Shown: positions 18,878 through 29,792 of the stretch, one piece after another
Position numbering within the stretch: the first letter of the stretch is position 1
Layout: every line of letters starts with the position of its first letter
Origin: Polynucleobacter rarus
Lineage (GTDB): Bacteria; Pseudomonadota; Gammaproteobacteria; Burkholderiales; Burkholderiaceae
Direction of reading: 5' to 3'
NCBI RefSeq assembly: GCF_003072505.1
Contig: NZ_NTGB01000001.1
Location: 3,011,447-3,075,446, forward strand
DNA length: 64,000 bases
Notes under the pieces: generated by a model
The model's input: the letters and a program-made list of their open reading frames with translations, nothing else
Told to the model about the DNA's origin: nothing
The model's database searches: none
Translations under genes and position numbers: made by a program

Positions 18878-20239
18878 ATGATGGTCGACTCCCTGTATCC
18901 AAAACCGGTTCGGGGAGGTGGTAAAAGATTATTTTTACTTGTTTTTGTTATTTACCAATTTCTATGGCACTTTGCTATTCCCTTTGTCATTTTAAGGTTA
19001 TGGCTACGCGGTAAGTTAGAGCCAGGCTATCGGCAACACATTCTTGAGAGATTTGGGTTTTATGCTCCCTTTTCGGATTTTAAATCTGATGTTTGGATAC
19101 ATGCCGTATCCATGGGCGAAACTAGAGCTGCAGTACCTTTAATTGAGGAATTATTAGCCAGCGGTAAAAAGGTATTACTGAGCCACATGACTGCGAGTGG
19201 TAGAAGTACTTCTGAGCAGATTTTTGCCAATGCAATTGCTCATGGCAGACTTCGCCAAGTCTACGTCCCCTATGATTTCTTCTGGCCAGTCTTAAGATTT
19301 TTACGCCACTTTTCTCCTCCTGAGGGATTACTGATCGAAACAGAGCTATGGCCAGGCTTATTGTTTTATGCAAAAAAATGCAATGTACCGATGTATCTCA
19401 TCAACGGTCGACTTTCAGAAAAAAGCTTCAGAAAATTCATGGGATGGGGTTCTATTAGTCAAACGATGTGTCAAATGTTAAGTGGTGTCGCAGCACAAAC
19501 TGAGTTAGATGGAAAGCATTACAGAGCTCTGGGGATAGAAAATATTCAAATTACCGGAAATTTGAAATTTGATGTAAATCTTTCAAATGACCTGATTTCT
19601 AATGGCTTAGATTGGAAAGATAATCGTTGGCCTAATCGTCTCGTTATCATGGCGGCTAGCACGAGAGAGGGTGAAGAAAATATTCTGATCAATGCTATTA
19701 AAGCTATCCATTTTGAGCCCAAACCTCTTCTGTTGATTGTGCCGAGACATTTAAAACGTCTCCCCGAAATCGAAGAGTACGTCAACGAGCAAAATTTACA
19801 AATGATTAAGCGATCCGAGTTGTGTGATTCAGAATCAATTCCCGTGGAGATTGATGTCGTGATTGGTGATAGTTTTGGTGAAATGGCTTCTTACTACGCA
19901 TCATCCGATATTGTTGTGATGGGTGGAACGCTCTTAGGGACTGGTGGTCAAAACCTGATAGAACCTTGTGCATTAGGTAAGCCCGTCATTTTAGGCCCAT
20001 CTACCTTTAACTTTAAACAAGTATCTCAGGATGCAATTGCATGCGGAGCGGCGATTTCTATTTGTGAGCAACATGAAAGCATAAGTCAAAACGAAATGAC
20101 TCTTCGATTGATCAGCGTTTTAGAGCAATTATTAGCTCAACCCGATAAGGTAAAAGCCATGGGGGAACAAGGCATTCTATTTACTTATCATCATCAAGGT
20201 GCAACTAGAAAAACAATCAATTTTCTAAAGGCTAATTGA
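18878..20239 (+). CDS. waaA: 3-deoxy-D-manno-octulosonic acid (Kdo) transferase
   Basis: This 453-residue inner-membrane-anchored glycosyltransferase adds Kdo to lipid IVA in lipopolysaccharide synthesis. There is an N-terminal anchor (about 13-38), then the GT30 motifs HAVSMGETRAA (about 71-81), ETELWPGL (about 149-156) and NGRLSEKS (about 174-181). The C-terminal nucleotide-sugar site contains GGTLLGTGGQNLIEP (about 347-361). The gene shows the window is from a Gram-negative with normal LPS. Its last 8 nt overlap the convergent hydrolase gene. Confidence 0.94.
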   Translation: MMVDSLYPKPVRGGGKRLFLLVFVIYQFLWHFAIPFVILRLWLRGKLEPGYRQHILERFGFYAPFSDFKSDVWIHAVSMGETRAAVPLIEELLASGKKVLLSHMTASGRSTSEQIFANAIAHGRLRQVYVPYDFFWPVLRFLRHFSPPEGLLIETELWPGLLFYAKKCNVPMYLINGRLSEKSFRKFMGWGSISQTMCQMLSGVAAQTELDGKHYRALGIENIQITGNLKFDVNLSNDLISNGLDWKDNRWPNRLVIMAASTREGEENILINAIKAIHFEPKPLLLIVPRHLKRLPEIEEYVNEQNLQMIKRSELCDSESIPVEIDVVIGDSFGEMASYYASSDIVVMGGTLLGTGGQNLIEPCALGKPVILGPSTFNFKQVSQDAIACGAAISICEQHESISQNEMTLRLISVLEQLLAQPDKVKAMGEQGILFTYHHQGATRKTINFLKAN

Positions 20240-21125
20240 AAAAGTTCTTAATTTCAAACGCGAGTATTTCTGGAACTTCTTCCGGAATATAGTGCCCAGA
20301 AGGAACCGTTTTACCTGTTACATTATCAAAAATCACTTGCCAATCTTCTAACGGGTTAAAACATTGATGTACAACCCCTTTTTCTCCCCACAGTACTTTA
20401 AAGGGAATCTTTAATTTTTCTCCAGCGTCTCTAAATTCTTGATCATGCACCAAATCTATCGTACTAGCAGCTCGGTAGTCCTCACACATCGCATGCAAGC
20501 CAGCTGGTTCTTTCATGAAGTGGACATATTCTTTAAAAGCTTCTGGATCAAAGGTATTGGTTGACCCTGCTTTTGCCCCCATCATTTTAGGGAGTAAAAA
20601 TTCCACATTATTTCCAATAAGAGTTTCAGGGATGGGATAGGGTTGAATCAAAAAGAACCAGTGCCAATAGCCAGTCGCAAATTTTTGAGTGGTATTGGCA
20701 TACATGGTGTAGGTAGGTGAGATATCTAATACCATTAACTTATTTACCGCACCAGGATGGTCGGTTACCAAGCGATGAGCAACTCTACCGCCACGATCAT
20801 GACCTACTAATTGGAATTCAGCAAAGTCTAAGTGATGCATGAGTGCAACCATATCATTCGCCATTTCACGCTTTGAGTAGTTGGCATGATCAGGCAGACC
20901 AGCTGGCTTTGAGGAGGAGCCGTAACCTCTTAAATCGGGAGAAATTAAAGTAAAGTGATCCCGCAAGAGCGCAATGAGGCGATTCCAAATGGATTTGGTT
21001 TGTGGAAATCCGTGTAAAAGTAATAAAGGTGGCCCTGAACCTTCAATTCGATAAGCAATTTTTATCGAACCGTGCGTGGCTTGATACTCAAAAAAATGAT
21101 CTGATGCTTTAGAATGGTAGGACAT
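20232..21125 (-). CDS. Alpha/beta hydrolase, fluoroacetate-dehalogenase-like
   Basis: This 297-residue cytoplasmic hydrolase has its nucleophile in GHDRGGRVAHR as D110, with R111 and R114. The other residues described for fluoroacetate dehalogenases line up: D134 as the acid, H278 as the base, and H155, W156 and Y217 as the halide pocket, the last within MCEDYRA. The conserved HWFFLIQPYPIPE segment is also typical. This supports haloacid dehalogenase activity more specifically than generic epoxide or haloalkane hydrolase, although close homologues act on other esters and the annotation needs assay. It is divergent from the flavin monooxygenase with a 7-9-7 inverted repeat between them. Confidence 0.82.
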   Translation of the reverse strand: MSYHSKASDHFFEYQATHGSIKIAYRIEGSGPPLLLLHGFPQTKSIWNRLIALLRDHFTLISPDLRGYGSSSKPAGLPDHANYSKREMANDMVALMHHLDFAEFQLVGHDRGGRVAHRLVTDHPGAVNKLMVLDISPTYTMYANTTQKFATGYWHWFFLIQPYPIPETLIGNNVEFLLPKMMGAKAGSTNTFDPEAFKEYVHFMKEPAGLHAMCEDYRAASTIDLVHDQEFRDAGEKLKIPFKVLWGEKGVVHQCFNPLEDWQVIFDNVTGKTVPSGHYIPEEVPEILAFEIKNFFN

Positions 21126-21155
21126 AGCTACTCCGGATATTTTTTATTTTGAATA

Positions 21156-21178
21156 ATTCCTCACTATCATAGAGGAAT
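21156..21178. promoter_or_regulatory. 7-9-7 inverted repeat between divergent catabolic genes
   Basis: ATTCCTC (21156-21162), nine bases, GAGGAAT (21172-21178). It lies 30 bp upstream of the hydrolase gene and 66 bp upstream of the monooxygenase gene, a place where an operator would be expected. No regulator gene is adjacent. Confidence 0.4.
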
Positions 21179-21244
21179 ATTGGACTTGCTAGATTTTAAA
21201 ACTCTAAAACAGATCAAATAACTCAAAGCCTTTAGGATATAAAA

Positions 21245-22480
21245 ATGCATTTAATTATTGTTGGCGGTGGAATTGGCGGTTTAACGATGGCTCTAGCTGC
21301 ACATCATGTTGGTATTACTTGTGATGTATATGAGTCAGTCTCCGAAATTAAACCAGTTGGTGTTGGCATTAATATTCTGCCCCATGCCAGTCGTTTTTTA
21401 TGTGAATCTTTAGGACTTGAAGAAGAGTTAAGTAAATTAGCGGTCCTCACCAAAGAGGCAATTTTCTTTAACCGCTTTGGGCAAAAGATTTATTCTGAGC
21501 CTTCTGGACGTTTGGCAGGGTATGACTGGCCACAATTCTCCATTCATCGAGGCGATTTGCAGATGACATTGCTGGCAGATTTTTTAAAGAAAATCGGTAA
21601 AGAGCATCTGCATCTTGGTATGGACTGTATCAGAGTAGACGAGTCCACTGGCCAAGCCTATTTTAGAAAAGCTAGATCTGACGATCAAACTGAAATTGTT
21701 GTAACAGGTGACGCTGTAATTGCTTGTGATGGGGTGCACTCTGTTATTCGTAAGCAACTACATCCTACAGAAGGCAAACCACTCTATTCAGGCGTCAATA
21801 TGTGGCGTGGTGTGACACGTGGTAAAGCGTTTTTGTCTGAGGCAAGTATGGTTCGTGCTGGCTGGTTGACCCAAGGAAAAATGGTGATTTATCCGATTCG
21901 CAATAATATTGATGGCCAGGGTACTCAGTTGATTAATTGGGTTGCAGAATTGGAAACCCCGAATCATTTAGAGCGAGATTGGAACAAACAAGGTCGGATC
22001 GAAGATTTTATTGGGTCCTTTGAAGATTGGCAATTTGACTGGTTAGATGTACCCGCAATGATCAGAGCGGCTGATAGTATTCTTGAGTTTCCGATGATTG
22101 ATCAAGACCCTTTACCATTTTGGTCCAGAGGCAAAGTCACCTTACTTGGTGACGCTGCTCATCCAATGTACCCGAGAGGCTCCAATGGTGCGGGCCAATC
22201 TATCTTAGACGCACAAAGTTTAGCGAAATTTTTAAGTAGTGAGTCGGATGTTGAACGGGCATTGAAGCTTTACGAAGACGTTCGTTTGGAGGCGACTGGC
22301 AATGTCGTGAAAATGAATCGTACGAACCCACCAGATGCGATATTACGTGAAGTCTGGGAGCGTACGAACGATCAACCATTTAATCATATCGATGACGTAA
22401 TTAGCCAAGCAGAATTGGAAGCGATTACCCAGCGGTATAAAAATGTTGCTGGATATGATAAAAAAACCGTTGCAGCATAA
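21245..22480 (+). CDS. FAD-dependent monooxygenase (group A flavoprotein)
   Basis: This 411-residue protein has the ADP-binding fingerprint GGGIGGL (residues 7-13), the second FAD motif GDAAHPMYPRGSNGAGQ (about 302-318) and the intermediate CDGVHSVIR region (about 161-169). This is the p-hydroxybenzoate hydroxylase fold; the GDAAHPMYPRGSNGAGQSILDA stretch is close to PhzS- and salicylate-hydroxylase-like enzymes. The aromatic or heterocyclic substrate cannot be deduced. AGGA precedes the ATG by about 7 nt. It is followed after 11 nt by a Bug-type binding protein, suggesting uptake and oxidation of the same compound class. Confidence 0.87.
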   Translation: MHLIIVGGGIGGLTMALAAHHVGITCDVYESVSEIKPVGVGINILPHASRFLCESLGLEEELSKLAVLTKEAIFFNRFGQKIYSEPSGRLAGYDWPQFSIHRGDLQMTLLADFLKKIGKEHLHLGMDCIRVDESTGQAYFRKARSDDQTEIVVTGDAVIACDGVHSVIRKQLHPTEGKPLYSGVNMWRGVTRGKAFLSEASMVRAGWLTQGKMVIYPIRNNIDGQGTQLINWVAELETPNHLERDWNKQGRIEDFIGSFEDWQFDWLDVPAMIRAADSILEFPMIDQDPLPFWSRGKVTLLGDAAHPMYPRGSNGAGQSILDAQSLAKFLSSESDVERALKLYEDVRLEATGNVVKMNRTNPPDAILREVWERTNDQPFNHIDDVISQAELEAITQRYKNVAGYDKKTVAA

Positions 22481-22491
22481 TTGGAGCGAGT

Positions 22492-23469
22492 GTGAAAAAG
22501 ATCAAAACTTCCTTATTTATTTTATTCGTTGGACTATTTTCAACGCAAGTTTTCAGTCAAACTGTCGAACCCATTCAAGGCGGTAGCCCCATTAAATTAA
22601 TCGTGCCATTTACTCCTGGTACTGGCATCGATACGATTGCGCGAGCAGTTGGGCCTAAACTATCTGAATTACTCGGGCAACCAGTAGTAGTTGATAACCG
22701 AGCTGGTGCATCGGGAAATATTGGTACTGAGGCAGTGGTGAGAGCAAAGCCTGACGGAACAACTTTATTAGTGACAGTTAATACCATCGTCATGAACCGC
22801 ACCTTATATCCTAAAGCTAGCTTTGACCCCTTGAATGACTTAGTACCAATTACCTTGGCAGCTCATGGCGATTTACTTCTCGTTGTACCGGAATCCTCCC
22901 CCTATAAAACGGCTGGTGAATTTATTGCTGCAGCCAGAGCCAATCCAGGCAAACTATCATACGCGTCACCTGGTGTAGGTACTCCGCATCATTTAGCGAT
23001 GGAAATGTTAAAGAATCAAACAAAAACATTTATTTTGCATGTGCCTTATCGTGGAACAGCACCGGCTGTAACGGACTTATTAGGCGCACAAGTGGATGCT
23101 ATGTTCTTACCAATTCATGTAGGAATGTCTTATATTAAGGCAAATAAGTTAAGAGCCTTAGGTATCGGAGCGAAAAATAGAAACCCCAATGCGCCGAATA
23201 TTCCGACATTTACAGAGTTAAAAGTTGGCGAAGTAGATGCACAAATGTGGTTTGGATTTATGGCTCCTAAAGGAATTTCCAATGAAGTTAGTACTAAATT
23301 AGGTAATGCCATTAGAACAGCTTTAGCTGATCCAGAAGTGCGTAAAACCTTTTTATTGCAAGGATTGGATCCGGTTACTAGTTCTCCTGCCGCCTTTTCG
23401 GAATTAATGAAAAAAGATGCGACGATGTGGGCTAAGACAATTAATGAACAGGGAATAAAGGCGGACTAA
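22492..23469 (+). CDS. Bug-family tripartite tricarboxylate transporter binding protein
   Basis: This 325-residue periplasmic protein has a signal peptide (about 1-22, cleaved near VFS-QT). It has the Bug signatures IKLIVPFTPGTGIDTIAR (about 33-50), VVDNRAGASGNIGTEAV (about 65-81) and YASPGVGTPHH (about 158-168). Such proteins bind carboxylates or aromatic acids and are very abundant in Burkholderiales, often without an adjacent TctAB permease, as here. The GTG start has TTGGAG before it. It sits directly between the monooxygenase and a lipoprotein gene. Confidence 0.92.
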   Translation: MKKIKTSLFILFVGLFSTQVFSQTVEPIQGGSPIKLIVPFTPGTGIDTIARAVGPKLSELLGQPVVVDNRAGASGNIGTEAVVRAKPDGTTLLVTVNTIVMNRTLYPKASFDPLNDLVPITLAAHGDLLLVVPESSPYKTAGEFIAAARANPGKLSYASPGVGTPHHLAMEMLKNQTKTFILHVPYRGTAPAVTDLLGAQVDAMFLPIHVGMSYIKANKLRALGIGAKNRNPNAPNIPTFTELKVGEVDAQMWFGFMAPKGISNEVSTKLGNAIRTALADPEVRKTFLLQGLDPVTSSPAAFSELMKKDATMWAKTINEQGIKAD

Positions 23470-24228
23470 TTGAAAAAAAATATCCAATGGGCTGTGTTGC
23501 CACTTCTGATTTTAGTGGCGGCGTGTACTTTAACTCAAGTTCCAAATACCATTCCTCCGGCAAGTGGCACTTGGGATTCTAATAACTTAGTAGGTAATAT
23601 TTATTTACCAGCTGAGAAGACCATTTATCCTACGACGACTCCTCCTTTGAGGCAAAACTTGTACTCTGGAAAATTAATGGTACCAAGTGGCGCCAGTTTA
23701 ATAAATCCTGAGAAAAGTATATTGACTGTGCATGTCAACAAGGCTGGATTTCTGAGCTTTCTTGGCCATCAACATATTGTTGCAAGCCGTAATTTAGATG
23801 GCTGGGTTGATGAAGCAAAAAATCAGGGGTACTTTAGTTTTGAGATTGCGAAAATGACGATGGATGAGCCTGTTTTACTAAAGGGCAAAATGTTACCTGA
23901 TGAATTAAATGTGTCTGAAAAAGAAGCAACCAAGCAAAACATGCTGAAAATGTTGGATGCTAAAAATTTTCCTGATGTTCGTGTCTCAATTACTTCCTTC
24001 GACCCAAAGAAAAGTATGATTCATGCAAAAATTATTGTCAAAGATCAAATGATTGAACGTGATCTTTTGGTTAAAGTCACTAAGTCAGCAAACAACAAGA
24101 TTAATACCATTACTGGTGAAACAAGTCTTAAACTACTTGATTTTTCAGTAGAGCCGTTTTCTGCACTGGGAGGATTACTTAGTGTTAACAATGAAATCTC
24201 GATTGAGTGGAATTTAAACTTTAAATAA
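23470..24228 (+). CDS. YceI-like domain lipoprotein
   Basis: This 252-residue protein starts with TTG directly after the stop of the preceding gene, with AAGGCGG as the Shine-Dalgarno. It has a lipoprotein signal peptide with lipobox VAAC (Cys about 20). After a linker of about 55 residues comes a region (about 80-250) that reads like YceI: TVHVNKAGFLSFLGHQHIV, then alternating strands with KMLDAKNFPDVRVSITSF and ERDLLVKV. YceI proteins are beta-barrels that bind isoprenoid-like or amphiphilic ligands in the periplasm. The assignment is by pattern, not by search. Its tight coupling to the Bug protein is unusual. Confidence 0.6.
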   Translation: MKKNIQWAVLPLLILVAACTLTQVPNTIPPASGTWDSNNLVGNIYLPAEKTIYPTTTPPLRQNLYSGKLMVPSGASLINPEKSILTVHVNKAGFLSFLGHQHIVASRNLDGWVDEAKNQGYFSFEIAKMTMDEPVLLKGKMLPDELNVSEKEATKQNMLKMLDAKNFPDVRVSITSFDPKKSMIHAKIIVKDQMIERDLLVKVTKSANNKINTITGETSLKLLDFSVEPFSALGGLLSVNNEISIEWNLNFK

Positions 24229-24261
24229 AAAATCCTCAACTTATCAAAATGAGTTGAGGAT
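24226..24261 (-). terminator. Terminator of the queA-tgt-yajC-secD-secF run
   Basis: ATCCTCAACT pairs with AGTTGAGGAT (10 bp, 10-nt loop). On the minus strand the stem is followed by TTTTTTATTT, so it terminates the sec operon. On the plus strand there is no T-tract, so termination of the lipoprotein transcript may be weaker. Confidence 0.85.
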
Positions 24262-24281
24262 CTAAACCGTGTTTTTAGAGA

Positions 24282-25259
24282 TTAAACTTTGGCGCCAAAA
24301 TTAGGATCTTCGTCCCGTAAGTTCTCATTATCTTTTTTCACATCAATCTTCAGCAAATCATCCCGTTTAACTCCTAACCACATTACGATAGCTGCTGCAA
24401 CGAATACTGAAGAGTAAATACCGAACAAGATACCGATGGTTAAGGCAACCGCAAAATAGTGCAAGGATGCTCCACCAAAGATTAACATAGCTAAAACCAT
24501 CATTTGTGTACTGCCGTGAGTAATAATGGTTCTGCTGATAGTACCTGTAATGGCGCTATCAATAATCTGAGGCGTTTCTAATTTTCTGAAGCGTCTAAAG
24601 TTCTCTCTGATTCTATCGAAAATAACCACTGATTCATTAACAGAGTAGCCAAGTACTGCAAGCGTAGCGGCTAAAACAGAGAGTGAAAACTCCCACTGAA
24701 AGAATGCAAAGAATCCCAAAATAATAATGACGTCATGCAAGTTCGCAACGATGCCTGAAATAGCGAATTTCCATTCAAAGCGAACTGACAAGTACACCAC
24801 AATACCTAAAATTACAAAGATAAGCGCTTTAATACCACCATACAATAACTCTTCGCCGACTTGAGGACCAACGAATTCAACTCGTTGTAACTTGACTGAA
24901 TCATCCAGTTTAGTTAGTTCGGTCATGAGTGATTGACTTTGGTCGGAAGAGCTCATCATCGAGCCATCACTATTTTTGATTAAAGGAAGTCGAATCATGA
25001 CGTCTTTGGAGCTACCAAAATTTTGTACATTGACATCGCTGTATCCTAAGTTCCCGATTGATGACCGAATCTTTTCAAGATCAGCTGCTTGGGAGTACTT
25101 CACTTCTAGAACAGTTCCACCAGTAAACTCAATCGATAGGTTAAGACCCTTTGACCACAAAAAGAAAATAGCAGCGAGGAAAGTAATAAAGGAAATTGCA
25201 TTCAAAAATAGCGCGTAGCGCATGAAAGGAATGTCTTTACGGATGCGAAAAAATTCCAT
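24282..25259 (-). CDS. secF: Protein translocase subunit SecF
   Basis: This 325-residue inner-membrane protein has six membrane helices and a periplasmic loop (about 35-130) after the first helix. Family motifs are FTGGTVLEV (about 45-53) and, in the later helices, GYSVNESVVIFDRIRE (about 203-218). With SecD it uses the proton gradient to pull translocating proteins into the periplasm. It starts 5 nt after the secD stop. A charged cytoplasmic tail ends the protein. Confidence 0.96.
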   Translation of the reverse strand: MEFFRIRKDIPFMRYALFLNAISFITFLAAIFFLWSKGLNLSIEFTGGTVLEVKYSQAADLEKIRSSIGNLGYSDVNVQNFGSSKDVMIRLPLIKNSDGSMMSSSDQSQSLMTELTKLDDSVKLQRVEFVGPQVGEELLYGGIKALIFVILGIVVYLSVRFEWKFAISGIVANLHDVIIILGFFAFFQWEFSLSVLAATLAVLGYSVNESVVIFDRIRENFRRFRKLETPQIIDSAITGTISRTIITHGSTQMMVLAMLIFGGASLHYFAVALTIGILFGIYSSVFVAAAIVMWLGVKRDDLLKIDVKKDNENLRDEDPNFGAKV

Positions 25260-25264
25260 TTTGT

Positions 25265-27097
25265 TTAACCTATTGAGATTGATTGGAGTTTTCTCTTACG
25301 ACCGTACCAAAGATTCACAAGGCCTCTAGAGAAAAATACTGCTGAAAACATTGACGTCAAAATACCTAAGCAATGCACAATTGCAAAGCCCTTAATCGGA
25401 CCAGAGCCAAAAGCTAAAAGTGCTATACCTGCGATGAGTGTTGTTACATTGGAGTCAAAAATAGTTGCCCAGGCTTTTTCAAAGCCGGTTGCAATGGCTA
25501 ATTGTGGGGCAGTACCATTTCTAAGCTCTTCCCTGATCCGTTCGTTAATGAGTACGTTGGAGTCAATCGCCATACCTAGTGCCAATGCCATCGCTGCAAT
25601 ACCGGGTAGACTTAATGTCGCTTGCAACATCGAAAGAACCGCAATCAAAAGTAATAAATTGACGGCTAGAGCAACGACTGAGAACATACCAAAAATAACG
25701 TAGTACACCAACATGAAGATGGCGATTGCCGCAAATCCATAAATTAAAGAGGAAAAGCCTTTCTCAATATTTTCAGCACCAAGACTTGGTCCAATTGTTC
25801 TTTCCTCGATAATTTCCATAGGCGCAGCTAAAGAGCCAGCGCGCAGTAATAAGGCTAAGTCATTGGCGCTTTGTGCAGAGGGTTGGCCCGTAATTTGGAA
25901 TTTAGATCCAAACTCACCTTGAATTGTCGCTATGGTAAGTACTTCACCTCGACCTTTTTCAAATAAAATCATGCCCATTGGCTTTTGTAAGTTTTCGCGG
26001 GTCATTTCTAGCATCGCTCGACCACCAGCTGCATCTAAGGTCAAATTAACAGAAGGTCTTTGATTTTGATCAAAGCCAGCACTGGCATCAATAATACGTT
26101 CACCGGTAATCACCACATTTTTCTTAAAGACACCTTGACGGTCGCCAAATGGAAATGCATCTAAACCCAGGGGTGCTGGCTCATTTAATCCAATATAGGG
26201 TTGAACTGGATCTGCCAAACGTGCTTCTAAGGTTGCCGTTCTACCAATAATATCTTTAGCACGAGCGGTATCTTGCACGCCGGGTAATTGCACAACAATC
26301 CGATCATTACCTTGTTTTTGAATAACAGGTTCTTTTACTGCTAATTCGTTCACACGCTTGTTCAGGGTCAAGATGTTTTGTTTGAGAGCGTTGTCTTGAA
26401 TAGCGTTACTCGCTTCAGCTTTTAAATTACCGACAACTTTGAAACTATCAACACTTTTTTCAATTTTTAAACTTAATTCATTGAGCGGTTCTTTAAGTGC
26501 CTCAATTGCTCGGTTCGCGTCTGCTTCATTACTAAAATTCATCGAAATAGTTTCACCAGATTTTTCGATACCTTGATAACGAATCGATTTTTCACGCAAA
26601 CGACTTCTAGCATCATTCATTAGGGCGGTAATTTTTTTCTCTACTGCTCCTTTCATGTCTACTTTCAATAAAAAGTAAACACCACCTCTTAAGTCTAGAC
26701 CTAAGGGCATGGATAAAGCGTTAATACTGATGAGCCAATTAGGAGTATTAGATAGCAAATTGAGCGCTACGATGTAATCTGGATTAGCTATATCTTTATT
26801 GAGTTCGTGCTCAATTAAATCTTTTGCTTTGAGTTGAGTATCGGTATCTTTAAAGCGAATTTTTAGGTTACTTGCTGATCCAACTGTTTCAAGAAAACTT
26901 CCATTACTAACGATATTTGCGGAAGTTAACTTCGACTCTACTAGGTGCTGAACGTTTAAATCCACTTTAGAACCTACTCTAGCACCCGCTATTTGAATTG
27001 CGGGGGCTTCACCAAATAGATTAGGTAGGGAGTAAATCACCCCAATGAATAGAGCAACAACAATAATTACATATTTCCAAAGTGGATAACGGTTCAT
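25265..27097 (-). CDS. secD: Protein translocase subunit SecD
   Basis: This 610-residue inner-membrane protein has one N-terminal helix, a large periplasmic part (about 30-430) and five C-terminal helices. The signatures LGLDLRGGVYFLLKVD (about 132-147) and ALGMAIDSNVLINERIREE (about 531-549) are conserved. It sits between yajC (10 nt) and secF (5 nt) in the usual order. Confidence 0.96.
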   Translation of the reverse strand: MNRYPLWKYVIIVVALFIGVIYSLPNLFGEAPAIQIAGARVGSKVDLNVQHLVESKLTSANIVSNGSFLETVGSASNLKIRFKDTDTQLKAKDLIEHELNKDIANPDYIVALNLLSNTPNWLISINALSMPLGLDLRGGVYFLLKVDMKGAVEKKITALMNDARSRLREKSIRYQGIEKSGETISMNFSNEADANRAIEALKEPLNELSLKIEKSVDSFKVVGNLKAEASNAIQDNALKQNILTLNKRVNELAVKEPVIQKQGNDRIVVQLPGVQDTARAKDIIGRTATLEARLADPVQPYIGLNEPAPLGLDAFPFGDRQGVFKKNVVITGERIIDASAGFDQNQRPSVNLTLDAAGGRAMLEMTRENLQKPMGMILFEKGRGEVLTIATIQGEFGSKFQITGQPSAQSANDLALLLRAGSLAAPMEIIEERTIGPSLGAENIEKGFSSLIYGFAAIAIFMLVYYVIFGMFSVVALAVNLLLLIAVLSMLQATLSLPGIAAMALALGMAIDSNVLINERIREELRNGTAPQLAIATGFEKAWATIFDSNVTTLIAGIALLAFGSGPIKGFAIVHCLGILTSMFSAVFFSRGLVNLWYGRKRKLQSISIG

Positions 27098-27107
27098 AGT
27101 CAGTAAA

Positions 27108-27431
27108 TTAAAGAGATTTCAGAGTGTCTTTTGGTAAAACAGCTGCGATAGCATTTTTTTGCATTTTTACTTGCAAGTTAGGTGCTAATTCAACCGTAAC
27201 GTAGGGTTCATTCATTTCAACAATTTTTCCCATCAAGCCGCTTGTGGTTGTAACTTCATCACCTTTACCAACTGCTTCCAACATGGCTTTCAATTCTTTT
27301 TGACGTTTCATTTGGGGACGAATCATGATGAAGTACATGACTGCGAACATACCCACCATCATAACGATAGATGAAATACCACTATCTGCACCACCGCCGC
27401 CAAATTGGGCATAAGCATTATTAATCCACAT
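27108..27431 (-). CDS. yajC: Preprotein translocase accessory subunit YajC
   Basis: This 107-residue protein has one membrane helix (about 20-38) followed by the conserved MIRPQMKRQKELKAML motif and a small beta-rich domain with GDEVTTTSGLMGKI. It associates with SecDF. Its position between tgt and secD is the classic arrangement. The start lies downstream of an 84-nt gap holding a hairpin. Confidence 0.94.
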   Translation of the reverse strand: MWINNAYAQFGGGGADSGISSIVMMVGMFAVMYFIMIRPQMKRQKELKAMLEAVGKGDEVTTTSGLMGKIVEMNEPYVTVELAPNLQVKMQKNAIAAVLPKDTLKSL

Positions 27432-27489
27432 ACTGTTTCCTTATAAAAATTAAATAAATGATTTCAAAACTAATTGTTTCGATTTTAAC

Positions 27490-27515
27490 GGAAGAGAGAT
27501 GTCATTCTCTACTTC

Positions 27516-27516
<1 letters not shown>
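27490..27516 (-). terminator. Hairpin between tgt and yajC
   Basis: GGAAG-AGAGA (27490-27499) pairs with TCTCT and CTTCC across a 6-nt loop with one bulged base, directly after the tgt stop. There is no T-tract on the minus strand, so it may be an RNA-stability or partial-termination element rather than a full terminator. Confidence 0.4.
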
Positions 27517-29755
<2,239 letters not shown>

Positions 29756-29792
29756 GATAGAAAGTAAATAAAGGACATTTTAGTGGAATAGC

